Positions 46,876 through 56,205 of a DNA stretch of 64,000 nt are shown in pieces. Location of the stretch: positions 1 to 64,000 of the forward strand of contig JAGTRS010000013.1 in the NCBI GenBank assembly GCA_018262195.1. The letters are read 5' to 3'. The notes beneath the pieces were generated by a model that saw nothing but the letters and a program-made list of their open reading frames with translations, did not search any database and was not told the origin of the DNA. This stretch comes from Pseudomonadota bacterium (GTDB taxonomy: Bacteria > Pseudomonadota > Gammaproteobacteria > Burkholderiales > Rhodocyclaceae). Each line of letters begins with the position of its first letter. The first letter of the stretch is position 1. The translations under genes and the position numbers were made by a program.

Positions 46876-49800
46876 ATGCTGATGCAAGACATCAAATCGC
46901 TGAATTTTGAGCCGCTCAGAGCCGCTTATCCCGAGCTCGCCAACATGGGCGGCTATGCGGAGAATTACGTGTACTCCGACCCGGAGAGCGCACTGGTCAA
47001 GCTTCGCAACTTTGCCGAGCGGATGGTGGACGTTCTCTATACGCGCCTTCGTCTGCCCCAAGCTCCATTGTCAAACTTTGTCGATCTGCTCAAGAACGAG
47101 AGTTTTCGAATGGTGGCCGACCCATTGGTGCAAGATAAGCTGCATCTGATTCGGCGCCTTGGTAATCGTGCTGCACATGGAGAGGATGTCGCCGCGAGTG
47201 ATGCACTGCGTAGTGTGCATGAGGCTTGGCAGTTGGCGCGCTGGCTTCATGTCTCTCAGCTCCAAGGAAAACTCAGCGATTTTTCAGACTACCGTGAGCC
47301 GCCTCGCGATGGCATTGACGGCAAGGCGGAGATTCGCCGAGAGCACAAAAAACTCGCGGAAGAAAACGAGATCAAGGAAGCTCGTATCAAGCAAATGCTT
47401 GATGAGTTACAAGCGCTTCGTGAGGCTGAAAAGGCGCTGCGAGATCAGATTAATGCCAATGCTCAACCGCTTTCTGCCGCTGAAATTGGGGCGCTGAGTG
47501 CAGCAAGTAATGTCGCCACACAGCAACTAAATTTCTCTGAAGACAATACTCGCAAATGGCTTATTGACCGTGACTTGCGTATGGCTGGCTGGGTGGTAGG
47601 ACACAACGGATCCAGTACAGCTCAAGTCGGTCAAGAGATTGAAGTTCTGCATCAGGGTACGCAAACTGGCCTAGGCTACGCCGACTATGTACTTTGGGAC
47701 GACAACGGCAAACCGCTGGCTGTCGTTGAAGCAAAGAAGACCTGCAAGGATGCTCGACTGGGTCAGCAGCAGGCCAAAGACTACGCCGATGGGCTTGAGA
47801 AGATGCATGGCCAGCGGCCGATGATCTTCTATACCAATGGTCACGATATCTGGGTTTGGGACGACGCTGCCGGTTATCCTCCTCGCAAGCTCTACGGTTT
47901 CTGCTCGAAAGATACTCTCCAATACCGCGTCAGTTTTCAGCGTCATGAACGCCGGGATCTTCTTGCCCTGACTCCTGATCCGGTCATTGCCGGGCGTCTT
48001 TATCAGATTGAGACACTACGTCGCGTGCAGGAGCGTTTTGCATCAAAGCATCGCAGAGCACTGGTCGTTCAAGCGACCGGAACTGGCAAGACTCGTGTGG
48101 CCATCGCCCTTGCCAAGCTCCTAATCGAAGCTCGTTGGGCTAAACGCGTTCTTTTTCTGTGTGATCGTCGTGAGTTGCGCAAACAAGCAAAGAACGCCTT
48201 CAACGAATTCCTGAAAGAGCCAATTTACGTCATCGGGCAAAAGAATGATGTAAGCAAGCAGGATGCTCGTATCTACATTGGGATCTACCAGGGACTCATC
48301 AACGACTACGAGAATTTCGATGTCGGCTTCTTCGATTTGGTTATTGCCGACGAATCGCATCGCTCCATCTACAACCTGTATGGCGACCTCTTCCGTTATT
48401 TCGACGCCCTTCAGGTTGGCCTAACCGCTACGCCGGTCGAAATGGTGAGTCGCAGCACATGTCAGCTCTTCGGTTGCGACTACAAGACTCCCACCGCAAA
48501 TTACACCCTGGAACAAGCGGTCGCCCAGAAAAACCTGGTGCCATACCGCATCGTTGCGCACACCACAAAGTTCCTACGGGATGGCATCAAGGCCGCCCAT
48601 CTAACAGATGAGCAAATCGCCCAGTTGGAGGATCAGGGCATTGATCCGAACGAACTCGATTTCGATGGCAAAGACATTGATGACGCCATTTACAACAAGG
48701 ACACCAATCGAATCATCCTGCGGAATCTGATGGAAAACGGCATTCGGGATTCAGATGGCCAGTTGCCAGGTAAGTCGATCATATTCGCTCGCAACATCGA
48801 CCATGCACGCTTACTTCATGGGCTGTTCGATGAAATGTATCCCCAGTTTGCCGGCAAATTCTGTGCAGTGATCCACTCCAAAGAGCCTCGCGCTGAACAA
48901 TTGATTGACGACTTCAAGGGCGGAGCGAACAGCAAAAATGAGCAGCTGCGTATCGCCATCTCGGTAGATATGCTGGATACCGGAATCGACGTGCCGGAAG
49001 TGGTCAACCTCGTCTTTGCCAAGCCCGTCAAATCACGGGTCAAATTCTGGCAAATGATTGGGCGTGGCACGCGTCTGTGCAGCAACCTGTTCGGCCCTGG
49101 ACTGGATAAGACCGAGTTTCTTATCTTCGACCACTGGGGAAACTTCGATTATCACGAGATGAACCCAGAAGAGGTCGAGCCACAACCGCCCAAATCGCTT
49201 ACCCAGAGGCGTTACGAGCTTAGGCTCGAGCTGGCTAAACTTGCCTTGAAGCGTTCAGAGCTCGAGGCATTCTCCGCACTCACCGCCTTAATCAAAGCCG
49301 ATGCAGATGGGCTGGAGGACGACAGCATTTCCGTTCGAGATAATTGGCAGGCCGTTCAACTTGCCCGTGACCCGGTGTTGCTTGACCAGTTTGCGCCAGC
49401 GACTGTGCAGGTGCTCATCGACACGGTTGCACCGCTACTAATTGGGCTTGATGTGCGTGGTCAGGGCGATGCACTGCGTTGGGATATCTTGCTTGGCAAT
49501 GCCCAAGAAGCTTCGCTGTCAAAGCCTGGTCAGGAAAATCCGCTCAAGGGGACTATCCTCGAATGGTTAGATCGCTTGCCTGCCAACCTTAGTCAGGTAC
49601 GGGCCAAAGCTTCGGCGCTCAAGGAAATCCGCAGCGATGCCTTCTGGTCTGAGGCCGACTTTGCAAAACTTGAAGCGCAACGGATTGCTTTGCGTAGCAT
49701 TGTCCATCTAGCCGAGGCTCCGGTGCTTCCACCTCCGTTGCCCGTCACTATCCTTGATATCAAGGAAGATCCGGCCGAATACCGTATTGAAGATCGACAG

Positions 49801-50319
49801 TCCAACGTCAAGAGCATCGACGCCCGCATCTACCAGCAGTCAGTCGAGGCTGCGCTAAAACCGCTATTTGACTCAGATCCGGTGCTCGCCAAAATCCGTC
49901 GTGGGGAGCCCGTTAGCGAAACCGAATTGGAACAACTCAATAGCCTTGTCCACACTCGCAATCCAAGTGTCGACCTGCATGTTCTCGCTGAGTTTTATGC
50001 AGATACAGCCGTGCCGCTGGCTCAAATCCTGCGCGGATTGGTCGGCATGGAAAGTAAGGCAGTTGAGGCACGTTTCACTACCTTTGCACAAAAACACCCG
50101 CTCACAGCAACTCAGTTGCGATTTCTGGACATGCTCAAAGAGCATATAGCCCAGTTCGGAGCGATACGCCTGGAGCAGCTCTTTGCTGCCCCCTTTACCC
50201 GCTTGCACGACGAAGGCATTACCGGCGTTTTTGCGCTTGACGGCCAGCTTGATGAACTCATTGGCATCGTCCGCAGCTTCGGCGAACCGCTGCCAAGCGC
50301 ACAAGCACCCACACAATAA
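46876..50319 (+). CDS. hsdR: HsdR, type I restriction endonuclease subunit
   Basis: The 1147-residue subunit cuts unmethylated DNA after translocation. It starts with a DUF4145-like N-domain. A PD-(D/E)xK nuclease core follows with Asp270 (GLGYADYVLW) and Glu285-Ala-Lys287 (AVVEAKKT). The SF2 helicase then shows ATGTGKT (400-406), DESHRSIYN and the QMIGRGTRL motif VI. The C-terminal part binds HsdM. ATG 46876 is chosen; the frame is open further upstream across the promoter. Confidence 0.95.
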   Translation: MLMQDIKSLNFEPLRAAYPELANMGGYAENYVYSDPESALVKLRNFAERMVDVLYTRLRLPQAPLSNFVDLLKNESFRMVADPLVQDKLHLIRRLGNRAAHGEDVAASDALRSVHEAWQLARWLHVSQLQGKLSDFSDYREPPRDGIDGKAEIRREHKKLAEENEIKEARIKQMLDELQALREAEKALRDQINANAQPLSAAEIGALSAASNVATQQLNFSEDNTRKWLIDRDLRMAGWVVGHNGSSTAQVGQEIEVLHQGTQTGLGYADYVLWDDNGKPLAVVEAKKTCKDARLGQQQAKDYADGLEKMHGQRPMIFYTNGHDIWVWDDAAGYPPRKLYGFCSKDTLQYRVSFQRHERRDLLALTPDPVIAGRLYQIETLRRVQERFASKHRRALVVQATGTGKTRVAIALAKLLIEARWAKRVLFLCDRRELRKQAKNAFNEFLKEPIYVIGQKNDVSKQDARIYIGIYQGLINDYENFDVGFFDLVIADESHRSIYNLYGDLFRYFDALQVGLTATPVEMVSRSTCQLFGCDYKTPTANYTLEQAVAQKNLVPYRIVAHTTKFLRDGIKAAHLTDEQIAQLEDQGIDPNELDFDGKDIDDAIYNKDTNRIILRNLMENGIRDSDGQLPGKSIIFARNIDHARLLHGLFDEMYPQFAGKFCAVIHSKEPRAEQLIDDFKGGANSKNEQLRIAISVDMLDTGIDVPEVVNLVFAKPVKSRVKFWQMIGRGTRLCSNLFGPGLDKTEFLIFDHWGNFDYHEMNPEEVEPQPPKSLTQRRYELRLELAKLALKRSELEAFSALTALIKADADGLEDDSISVRDNWQAVQLARDPVLLDQFAPATVQVLIDTVAPLLIGLDVRGQGDALRWDILLGNAQEASLSKPGQENPLKGTILEWLDRLPANLSQVRAKASALKEIRSDAFWSEADFAKLEAQRIALRSIVHLAEAPVLPPPLPVTILDIKEDPAEYRIEDRQSNVKSIDARIYQQSVEAALKPLFDSDPVLAKIRRGEPVSETELEQLNSLVHTRNPSVDLHVLAEFYADTAVPLAQILRGLVGMESKAVEARFTTFAQKHPLTATQLRFLDMLKEHIAQFGAIRLEQLFAAPFTRLHDEGITGVFALDGQLDELIGIVRSFGEPLPSAQAPTQ

Positions 50320-50330
50320 CGAGATAAAAC

Positions 50331-51860
50331 ATGATTACTGGCGAACTCAAGAACCGCATCGACAGCCTCTGGACCGAATTTTGGGTCGGGGGCATTACCA
50401 ATCCGCTCACCGTGATCGAGCAGATTACTTTCCTCATGTACGCCCGCATGCTGGACATGATGGAGCGTCGAGACGAGCGGAAATCGCAGCTTGCAGGCGG
50501 CACGTTCAAGCGCCGCTTCAACACCGACGAGCAGGTTTGCCGATGGGAAACATGGCGCCACTATGGCGCAGAGGAAATGCTCCCGCATGTGCGCGACAAA
50601 GTTTTTGCGCACTTTCGCCGCCTCGCCTCAGAGGCGGGCGACAATCCCTTTGCCGAATTCATGAAAGACGCCCAGCTCATGATCCAGAAGCCTTCGCTAC
50701 TGGTCAAAGCCGTCGCCATGATTGGCGAATTGCCGCTCGAAAAAGGCGATACAAAGGGCGATCTCTATGAATACCTGCTCGGCAAGCTGACCACCGCAGG
50801 TATCAATGGCCAGTTCCGCACCCCGCGCCACATCATCCGCATGATGGTCGAACTCATGGCCCCGCAGCCGACCGACCGCATCTGCGACCCTGCCTGCGGC
50901 ACTGCCGGCTTTCTCATCGAGAGCTACGACTACCTGCTGCGTAAATATTCAAGCCCCGCTGGCACCCATACCGAAATCGTCGATGGCGAAATGGTCACCC
51001 TCTACAGCGGGGATTTGCTTCAGGAACATCGCCAGCACGTGGACACCGACATGTTCCACGCATTCGATTTCGATGCCACCATGCTGCGCATCGCCACCAT
51101 GAACCTCGTCATGCACGGCGTCGCCGAGCCGGACGTGCACTACCAGGACACCCTCAGCCAGAAATTCGAAGAACGTTATCCGCGCGCTGCCAAGAGCGGC
51201 TTCGACCTCATCCTTGCCAACCCTCCCTTCAAGGGCAGCCTGGACGAGCAGGACGTCGCCCCTGACATCCTCCGCACCGTAAAGACCAAGAAGACCGAGC
51301 TTCTCTTCGTCGCCCTCATCCTGCGCATGCTCAAGGTGGGTGGGCGCAGCGCCACCATCGTGCCCGATGGCGTGCTCTTCGGTTCCAGCAAGGCTCACGT
51401 GCAGCTGCGCAAACACCTGGTGGAAGACAACCAGCTCGAAGCCGTAATCTCGCTGCCCTCTGGCGTCTTCAAACCCTATGCCGGCGTCTCTACGGCCATC
51501 ATCGTTTTCAGTAAGGGTGGTAAAACCGACGAAGTCTTCTTCTACGACGTCGAGAGCGACGGCTTCTCACTGGACGACAAGCGCCAGCCGCTCAAAGACA
51601 ACGACCTCCCCGACGTCCTTGACCAATGGCAGCAGTGGTGTGATCGCAAGGCCGACATCACCGATCGCACGCAGAAAGCCTTCAGCGTGCCGCTCGCCGA
51701 CATCGCCGCGCAGAACTACGACCTCTCCATCAATCGCTACAAGCAGCAGGTGCATGTGGCCGAGCAGCATGAAGACCCGCGCGAGATCCTCCAGCGCCTG
51801 AAGGCGCTGGAGAGCGAGATCCAGAAGGAGTTGGCTGAGCTGGAGGGGATGTTGGAATGA
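50331..51860 (+). CDS. hsdM: HsdM, type I DNA adenine methyltransferase
   Basis: The 509-residue N6-adenine methylase has a SAM motif DPACGTAGF (186-194) and the catalytic NPPF (297-300). The N-terminal helical HsdM_N domain is present. This gene is more GC-rich than hsdR and hsdS, a sign of mosaic origin. It overlaps hsdS by 4 bp. Confidence 0.96.
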   Translation: MITGELKNRIDSLWTEFWVGGITNPLTVIEQITFLMYARMLDMMERRDERKSQLAGGTFKRRFNTDEQVCRWETWRHYGAEEMLPHVRDKVFAHFRRLASEAGDNPFAEFMKDAQLMIQKPSLLVKAVAMIGELPLEKGDTKGDLYEYLLGKLTTAGINGQFRTPRHIIRMMVELMAPQPTDRICDPACGTAGFLIESYDYLLRKYSSPAGTHTEIVDGEMVTLYSGDLLQEHRQHVDTDMFHAFDFDATMLRIATMNLVMHGVAEPDVHYQDTLSQKFEERYPRAAKSGFDLILANPPFKGSLDEQDVAPDILRTVKTKKTELLFVALILRMLKVGGRSATIVPDGVLFGSSKAHVQLRKHLVEDNQLEAVISLPSGVFKPYAGVSTAIIVFSKGGKTDEVFFYDVESDGFSLDDKRQPLKDNDLPDVLDQWQQWCDRKADITDRTQKAFSVPLADIAAQNYDLSINRYKQQVHVAEQHEDPREILQRLKALESEIQKELAELEGMLE

Positions 51861-52990
51861 TTGGCCGACGTAATGTTTTGCTTGGAAAGGTTGCCAAGGC
51901 GGTCAGTGTTCGTGCAAGTACCGACTGCACAGACCCGGTTTACTCCGTAACTAAGCATGCTGGCATGGTGCCAAGCAGTGAGTATTTCAAGAAGCAGGTA
52001 TTCAGCCGAGATATCGAAGGATACAAGGTTGTTCGCCGCGGACAGTTTGCATACGCAACGATCCATTTGGACGAAGGTTCCATTGGGCTACTTGATACGG
52101 TAGATAGAGCCGTCGTAAGCCCAATGTACACAGTATTCGAGACGGACTCCGCGCAGGTTTATGGGCCGTATCTACTTCGCCTACTCAAGTCAGAAAGGGC
52201 TCTTTCTCGTTACCAAACTATGGGAAATGGCTCGGTTCATCGGCGAAGGGCCATTCCGTTCGAGACGCTAGAGAAACTTGAAATAGCGTTACCAGATGTC
52301 GAAGAACAAAAACGCATCGCTGCCATTCTCGATAAGGCCGACAGCCTGCGCCGCAAGCGCCGGCAAGCTATCCGCCTCGCCGACGATTTCCTCCGGGCTG
52401 TCTTCCTCGACATGTTCGGCGATCCACTCACCAATCCGAAGGGGTGGCCGGTAAGCGAATTAAAAGCTTTGGGCCAAGTCAGCACAGGCAGAACACCTCC
52501 TGGAGACAAGCCCGGTATGTTCGGCGGCGAAACCCCATTCGTCACGCCAGGAGACCTTGAAAGCGAAGCCCCTGCAAAGCGAAGTCTGACGGAGGCAGGG
52601 GTCGCCGAAGTCAATACCGTCAGATCTGGTGCCGCGTTGGTGTGCTGTATTGGCGCGACGATTGGCAAAATGGGGAAAGCAACGAAGCGCAGCGCATTCA
52701 ATCAACAGATCAACGCTGTGGAATGGAATGGCTTGATTGATGACGATTACGGACTTGCCGCTTTGAGGTTCTTCAAGGCGGAAATTGCACGGCAAGGAGC
52801 ATCCACCACGCTGCCGATTCTAAAGAAATCCTCTTTTGAAAAACTCCGGATCACTGTTCCGCCAATTAAATTGCAGCAAGCGTTCACGGCTCAGGTTGCG
52901 ACGGCCGAACGATTGAGATCTTCGTCGAACAGATCCTTGGCCGAGATTGAGTCGCTGCAAGCGGCACTTCAAAACGAGTCTTTTGCATAA
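51857..52990 (+). CDS. hsdS: HsdS, type I specificity subunit
   Basis: The 377-residue protein has two target-recognition domains (about 1-145 and 190-330). Each is followed by a coiled-coil conserved region: [21 protein letters not shown], and the final EIESLQAAL part. The target sequence cannot be read from the protein. It lies 5 bp before the ATPase gene, so the next two genes share the operon. Confidence 0.93.
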   Translation: MIGRRNVLLGKVAKAVSVRASTDCTDPVYSVTKHAGMVPSSEYFKKQVFSRDIEGYKVVRRGQFAYATIHLDEGSIGLLDTVDRAVVSPMYTVFETDSAQVYGPYLLRLLKSERALSRYQTMGNGSVHRRRAIPFETLEKLEIALPDVEEQKRIAAILDKADSLRRKRRQAIRLADDFLRAVFLDMFGDPLTNPKGWPVSELKALGQVSTGRTPPGDKPGMFGGETPFVTPGDLESEAPAKRSLTEAGVAEVNTVRSGAALVCCIGATIGKMGKATKRSAFNQQINAVEWNGLIDDDYGLAALRFFKAEIARQGASTTLPILKKSSFEKLRITVPPIKLQQAFTAQVATAERLRSSSNRSLAEIESLQAALQNESFA

Positions 52991-52995
52991 CACCT

Positions 52996-54636
52996 ATGCC
53001 ATCCCTGATTAAATCAATATCCCTTAAGAACTTCAAAGGTTTCTCCGAAGAAGTTCGCATCGACCTGTGCCCAATCACGCTGCTCTTCGGGGCCAACAGC
53101 GCCGGCAAGAGCACGATCCTGCAGTCACTTCAACTTATTCGCGAAGTTCTGGAACGCGGATCACCGGATGTTGACTCAACCCTACAGGGAGGCAAAGCAG
53201 TTGATTTGGGCGGATTCCGAAACTTCATTCATAGGCATGAGACCGACCGCGTAATTGAAATCGGATTTGGCATCGAACTCGGTGACGAATCCCTACCAGA
53301 ACTCTCCGGTGATGCCATCGAAGACCTTTCACTGGCTGATGCCGAGGTGTGGCATTTTCATGAAACGCTAAATTCCATTCGGGCCTGTGTTTTAACCCTG
53401 GAAGTCAAGCTGAGCATGTCGTGGAGCGATCTGCGTAACGAAGCTGTCGTCAGCGCCTACAAGTTAAGCTTCAACAACATCTGGTGTGCCGATATTTCGA
53501 CCGGGGCCGATGGTAGGCAACCACGTTTGCGGATTAACGCAAACCATCCCATTTTTCTGGCAAATGACATTGAAGGGGAGACCTTGTTCCTCGAGCTGGC
53601 GGACTGGGTTCTGCCGGGCCAGGGCGCCGAGGGATTCCGCACCGAGTTGGGCCTCACCGCTGATGATAACGGTGGCGACAAGGCTCCAGAGATCCCCCCC
53701 TCAGTTCTTCTTGCTGTTCTGGAAGTTGTTCGTGCCGCTTCTGCGGATAGCCCAAACCCTGGATTCGCAGCATGGCTGCATAGATTCAAGGGCGCCATAC
53801 CTGAGCTCGACCGGCAGATCCTGATTCCAGCGAACAGCCCTGAATCAGCCAAGGACATATTCGTCCTGCAGGCGTTCTCGGGCTTCATGTCCTGGATGCT
53901 GGTTGGCCCCTTGCGGCTGCTACGCGAGCAGTTGGAAAAATCCCGTTACCTGGGCCCGCTGCGTTGCATCCCACCCCGTGGTTTTGAAGCCTCGCTCTCC
54001 AGAAACGACGCTGCTTGGTCGGACGGCATGGCCGCCTGGGAGACCTTGCTTTCCTCGCCGCAGGAAATGCTCGAACGCTGCAGCCACTGGATGCAGCGTG
54101 CCGATCGCCTGAATTCAGGCTACGGCCTAGTGCGCACCGAAGTGCAGGAAATCGACTACAACACTCGAACCCCGCTTGGTCGGGCCAAACCCCGCATTGC
54201 TCTGGTCGATCAGGCAGGCCTGACGCATCAGGCGCTAGATGTTGGTGTCGGCATCTCGCAGGTGCTGCCCGTAGTAGTCGCCGCGCAAGACGACCGCGCC
54301 AGCATTGTCTCCATCGAGCAACCCGAACTCCACGTCCACCCGGCAGTGCAAGTGGGCCTCGGTGACCTCTTCATCGACGGCGCCATCGAGCGCGGCCTCA
54401 GCTTCCTGCTCGAAACACACAGCGAGCATTTGATCTTGCGTCTGCTGCGCCGCATCCGCGAGGCGGCCGAAGAAGGTGACACCGAGCACATCAACCCGGA
54501 CCTGCTCGGCGTGTATTACCTCGCCAACGAAGACGGCCGCATCACCGCCACACGCCTGCCAGTGAACGCCGAGGGCGATTTCGACACTCCCTGGCCGAAA
54601 GGTTTCTTCGAAGAGCGTGGCCCGGAGCTCTTCTGA
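52996..54636 (+). CDS. AAA ATPase of the DUF3696 type
   Basis: The 546-residue ABC-class ATPase has Walker A FGANSAGKST (31-40), a long insert, a Walker B-like SIEQPELHVHP and an LETHSEHLILRLL block. The C-terminus WPKGFFEERG is typical of DUF3696. Its architecture resembles OLD-family ATPases without the TOPRIM nuclease. Such ATPases sense infection in several two-gene defence systems. The one-base overlap with the PLD-like gene implies the two act together. Confidence 0.87.
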   Translation: MPSLIKSISLKNFKGFSEEVRIDLCPITLLFGANSAGKSTILQSLQLIREVLERGSPDVDSTLQGGKAVDLGGFRNFIHRHETDRVIEIGFGIELGDESLPELSGDAIEDLSLADAEVWHFHETLNSIRACVLTLEVKLSMSWSDLRNEAVVSAYKLSFNNIWCADISTGADGRQPRLRINANHPIFLANDIEGETLFLELADWVLPGQGAEGFRTELGLTADDNGGDKAPEIPPSVLLAVLEVVRAASADSPNPGFAAWLHRFKGAIPELDRQILIPANSPESAKDIFVLQAFSGFMSWMLVGPLRLLREQLEKSRYLGPLRCIPPRGFEASLSRNDAAWSDGMAAWETLLSSPQEMLERCSHWMQRADRLNSGYGLVRTEVQEIDYNTRTPLGRAKPRIALVDQAGLTHQALDVGVGISQVLPVVVAAQDDRASIVSIEQPELHVHPAVQVGLGDLFIDGAIERGLSFLLETHSEHLILRLLRRIREAAEEGDTEHINPDLLGVYYLANEDGRITATRLPVNAEGDFDTPWPKGFFEERGPELF

Positions 54637-55517
54637 TGATCAAGGAATTTGCCGTCGAACCAGAGGCTATCGTCAGCAGCTACCGGGATTTCAGCTACGT
54701 TGTCGAGAAATTCGGCGTTTGCGAAGGGAGGGTTATCTCCCGATTCCCTAAGACCTGGAAACGGCTTGTGTATGAAGCCGCACAGGAACGGCATCAGGGG
54801 AAGGTTGAGGGCAAAAGAATCGAGGAACGCTTGCGGCGGTTGCCGGACGAAGTCCTGGTTGCCATGTCCAGGCCAGCAGGTGACGGCGAATGGATAGAAG
54901 TCGCCATCGCAGAACACCAACGTCAGCCTTTCGATTACCTACTTATCAATGACCCGCAAGGCATCGCAGAAGCAGTTCCGGTTGAAAACCTGGACGGGGA
55001 GCATCCTTGCCTGCAAATCACACGCGAGATATCGATTCCTCGCGAGCCCGAAGCAATGGCCGGCGCCTGCTCATTCCTGCTCAAGACTGCGAAAGTGATC
55101 AAGCTGATTGACCCTCATCTGGATTTCTCTGTCCGCCGCTTCCGCGAGCCCTTCAAGGCATTCATGAAGCACGTTCGTGCCGGCACACAGATCGAGATCT
55201 ACCGCGGCATTCGGGATGATGGCATAACGCGGGTTTTTCTGCGGCAGAACGCAGAGCAGTTCTTGCTGGCATCTCTTCCCGCCGGGGTTCGAGCACGCAT
55301 TGTTTTGCTGCCCGCAGACACCATGCACAACCGTTTTCTGCTGACAGACTTGGGGGGCATTAAATTCGGCGTTGGTCTGGACGCCGCAGGCGACAACGCC
55401 GCACCCGATGATGAACTCTCGCTGATGGTGCCCGATGTGTGGCAGGCGCGCTGGGGCCAGTATTCGGGGGGCGAACTGCTGGGAGAGTGGCAGGGTCAAG
55501 TTGTGGACGCTAATTGA
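54636..55517 (+). CDS. PLD-like protein paired with the DUF3696 ATPase
   Basis: The 293-residue protein has a VIKLIDPHLDF strand-turn (155-164) and MHNRFLLTD with His231, Arg233 and Asp238. This matches the spacing of the HxK(x)4D motif of phospholipase D-like nucleases, with Arg in place of Lys. It would be the effector, a nuclease or lipase, regulated by the ATPase. Only one HxK-like motif is present, so a dimer would form the active site, as in Nuc-type enzymes. The function is an inference from motif and gene pairing. Confidence 0.65.
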   Translation: MIKEFAVEPEAIVSSYRDFSYVVEKFGVCEGRVISRFPKTWKRLVYEAAQERHQGKVEGKRIEERLRRLPDEVLVAMSRPAGDGEWIEVAIAEHQRQPFDYLLINDPQGIAEAVPVENLDGEHPCLQITREISIPREPEAMAGACSFLLKTAKVIKLIDPHLDFSVRRFREPFKAFMKHVRAGTQIEIYRGIRDDGITRVFLRQNAEQFLLASLPAGVRARIVLLPADTMHNRFLLTDLGGIKFGVGLDAAGDNAAPDDELSLMVPDVWQARWGQYSGGELLGEWQGQVVDAN

Positions 55518-55636
55518 CTTTTCAAGAAGCGGATTTGCATAAGAAATATTACCAAAGGTAAAAATAATTACTCAATTGTCTCTGATGGCAGGTGTTTTAT
55601 GTCTTTAACTTATTGATTTTTATAGAACATAGCGTA

Positions 55637-55651
55637 TGGCATGGATCTGGC
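55637..55651 (+). promoter_or_regulatory. Sigma-54-type promoter candidate before thsB
   Basis: TGGCATG-N4-TGGC has GG at 55638-55639 and GC at 55650-55651, again at exact -24/-12 spacing. It shares TGGCATGG and T-N-GC with the hsdR site. It ends 56 bp before the thsB start. Confidence 0.55.
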
Positions 55652-55707
55652 CTTAATGGATTTACCCCGCCGGGGAAATTTAAAGCCAATATGAAAGGAT
55701 CCAAGCC

Positions 55708-56205
55708 ATGGCGCGTCGCATCTTCTACAGTTTCCACTACCTTCCCGATAACTGGCGTGTTTCGCAAGTACGAAATATCGGTGCCATTGAAGGCAACAAG
55801 CCTGCCTCTGATAACGACTGGGAAACGATCACCAAGGGTGGCGACAAGGCCATCGAAAAATGGATCGACGAGCAGATGAGTGGACGCAGCTGCGTCGTAG
55901 TGCTCATCGGTTCCGCTACTGCCAATCGCAAGTGGATTAACCACGAGATCGTGAAAGCCTGGAACGCAGGCAAAGGCGTGCTCGGAATCCATATCCAGAA
56001 CCTGAAGGATCGCGAAGGCAAGACCTGCAAGAAGGGCAACAATCCTTTCGACCACATCGAACTCAAAGCGTCAGGCAAAAAGCTCTCTTCCATCGCCAAA
56101 GTGTACGATCCGCCGGGCGCGGAAAGCACTGATGTCTACAACCACATCAAGAACAACCTCGAAAAGTGGATCGAAGTTGCCATCGACATCAGGAGCAAAA
56201 ATTGA
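55708..56205 (+). CDS. thsB: ThsB, Thoeris TIR-like sensor
   Basis: The 165-residue protein matches the ThsB (MTH538 TIR-like) family. It starts MARRIFYSFHYLPDNWRVSQ and has GRSCVVVLIGSATANRKWINHEI, the TIR core with the conserved Trp and Glu (quoted in parts). In known Thoeris systems ThsB detects phage and makes an NAD-derived cyclic ADP-ribose signal. A GGATCC-rich leader and a weak ribosome-binding site precede it. It is coupled to thsA. Confidence 0.88.
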   Translation: MARRIFYSFHYLPDNWRVSQVRNIGAIEGNKPASDNDWETITKGGDKAIEKWIDEQMSGRSCVVVLIGSATANRKWINHEIVKAWNAGKGVLGIHIQNLKDREGKTCKKGNNPFDHIELKASGKKLSSIAKVYDPPGAESTDVYNHIKNNLEKWIEVAIDIRSKN

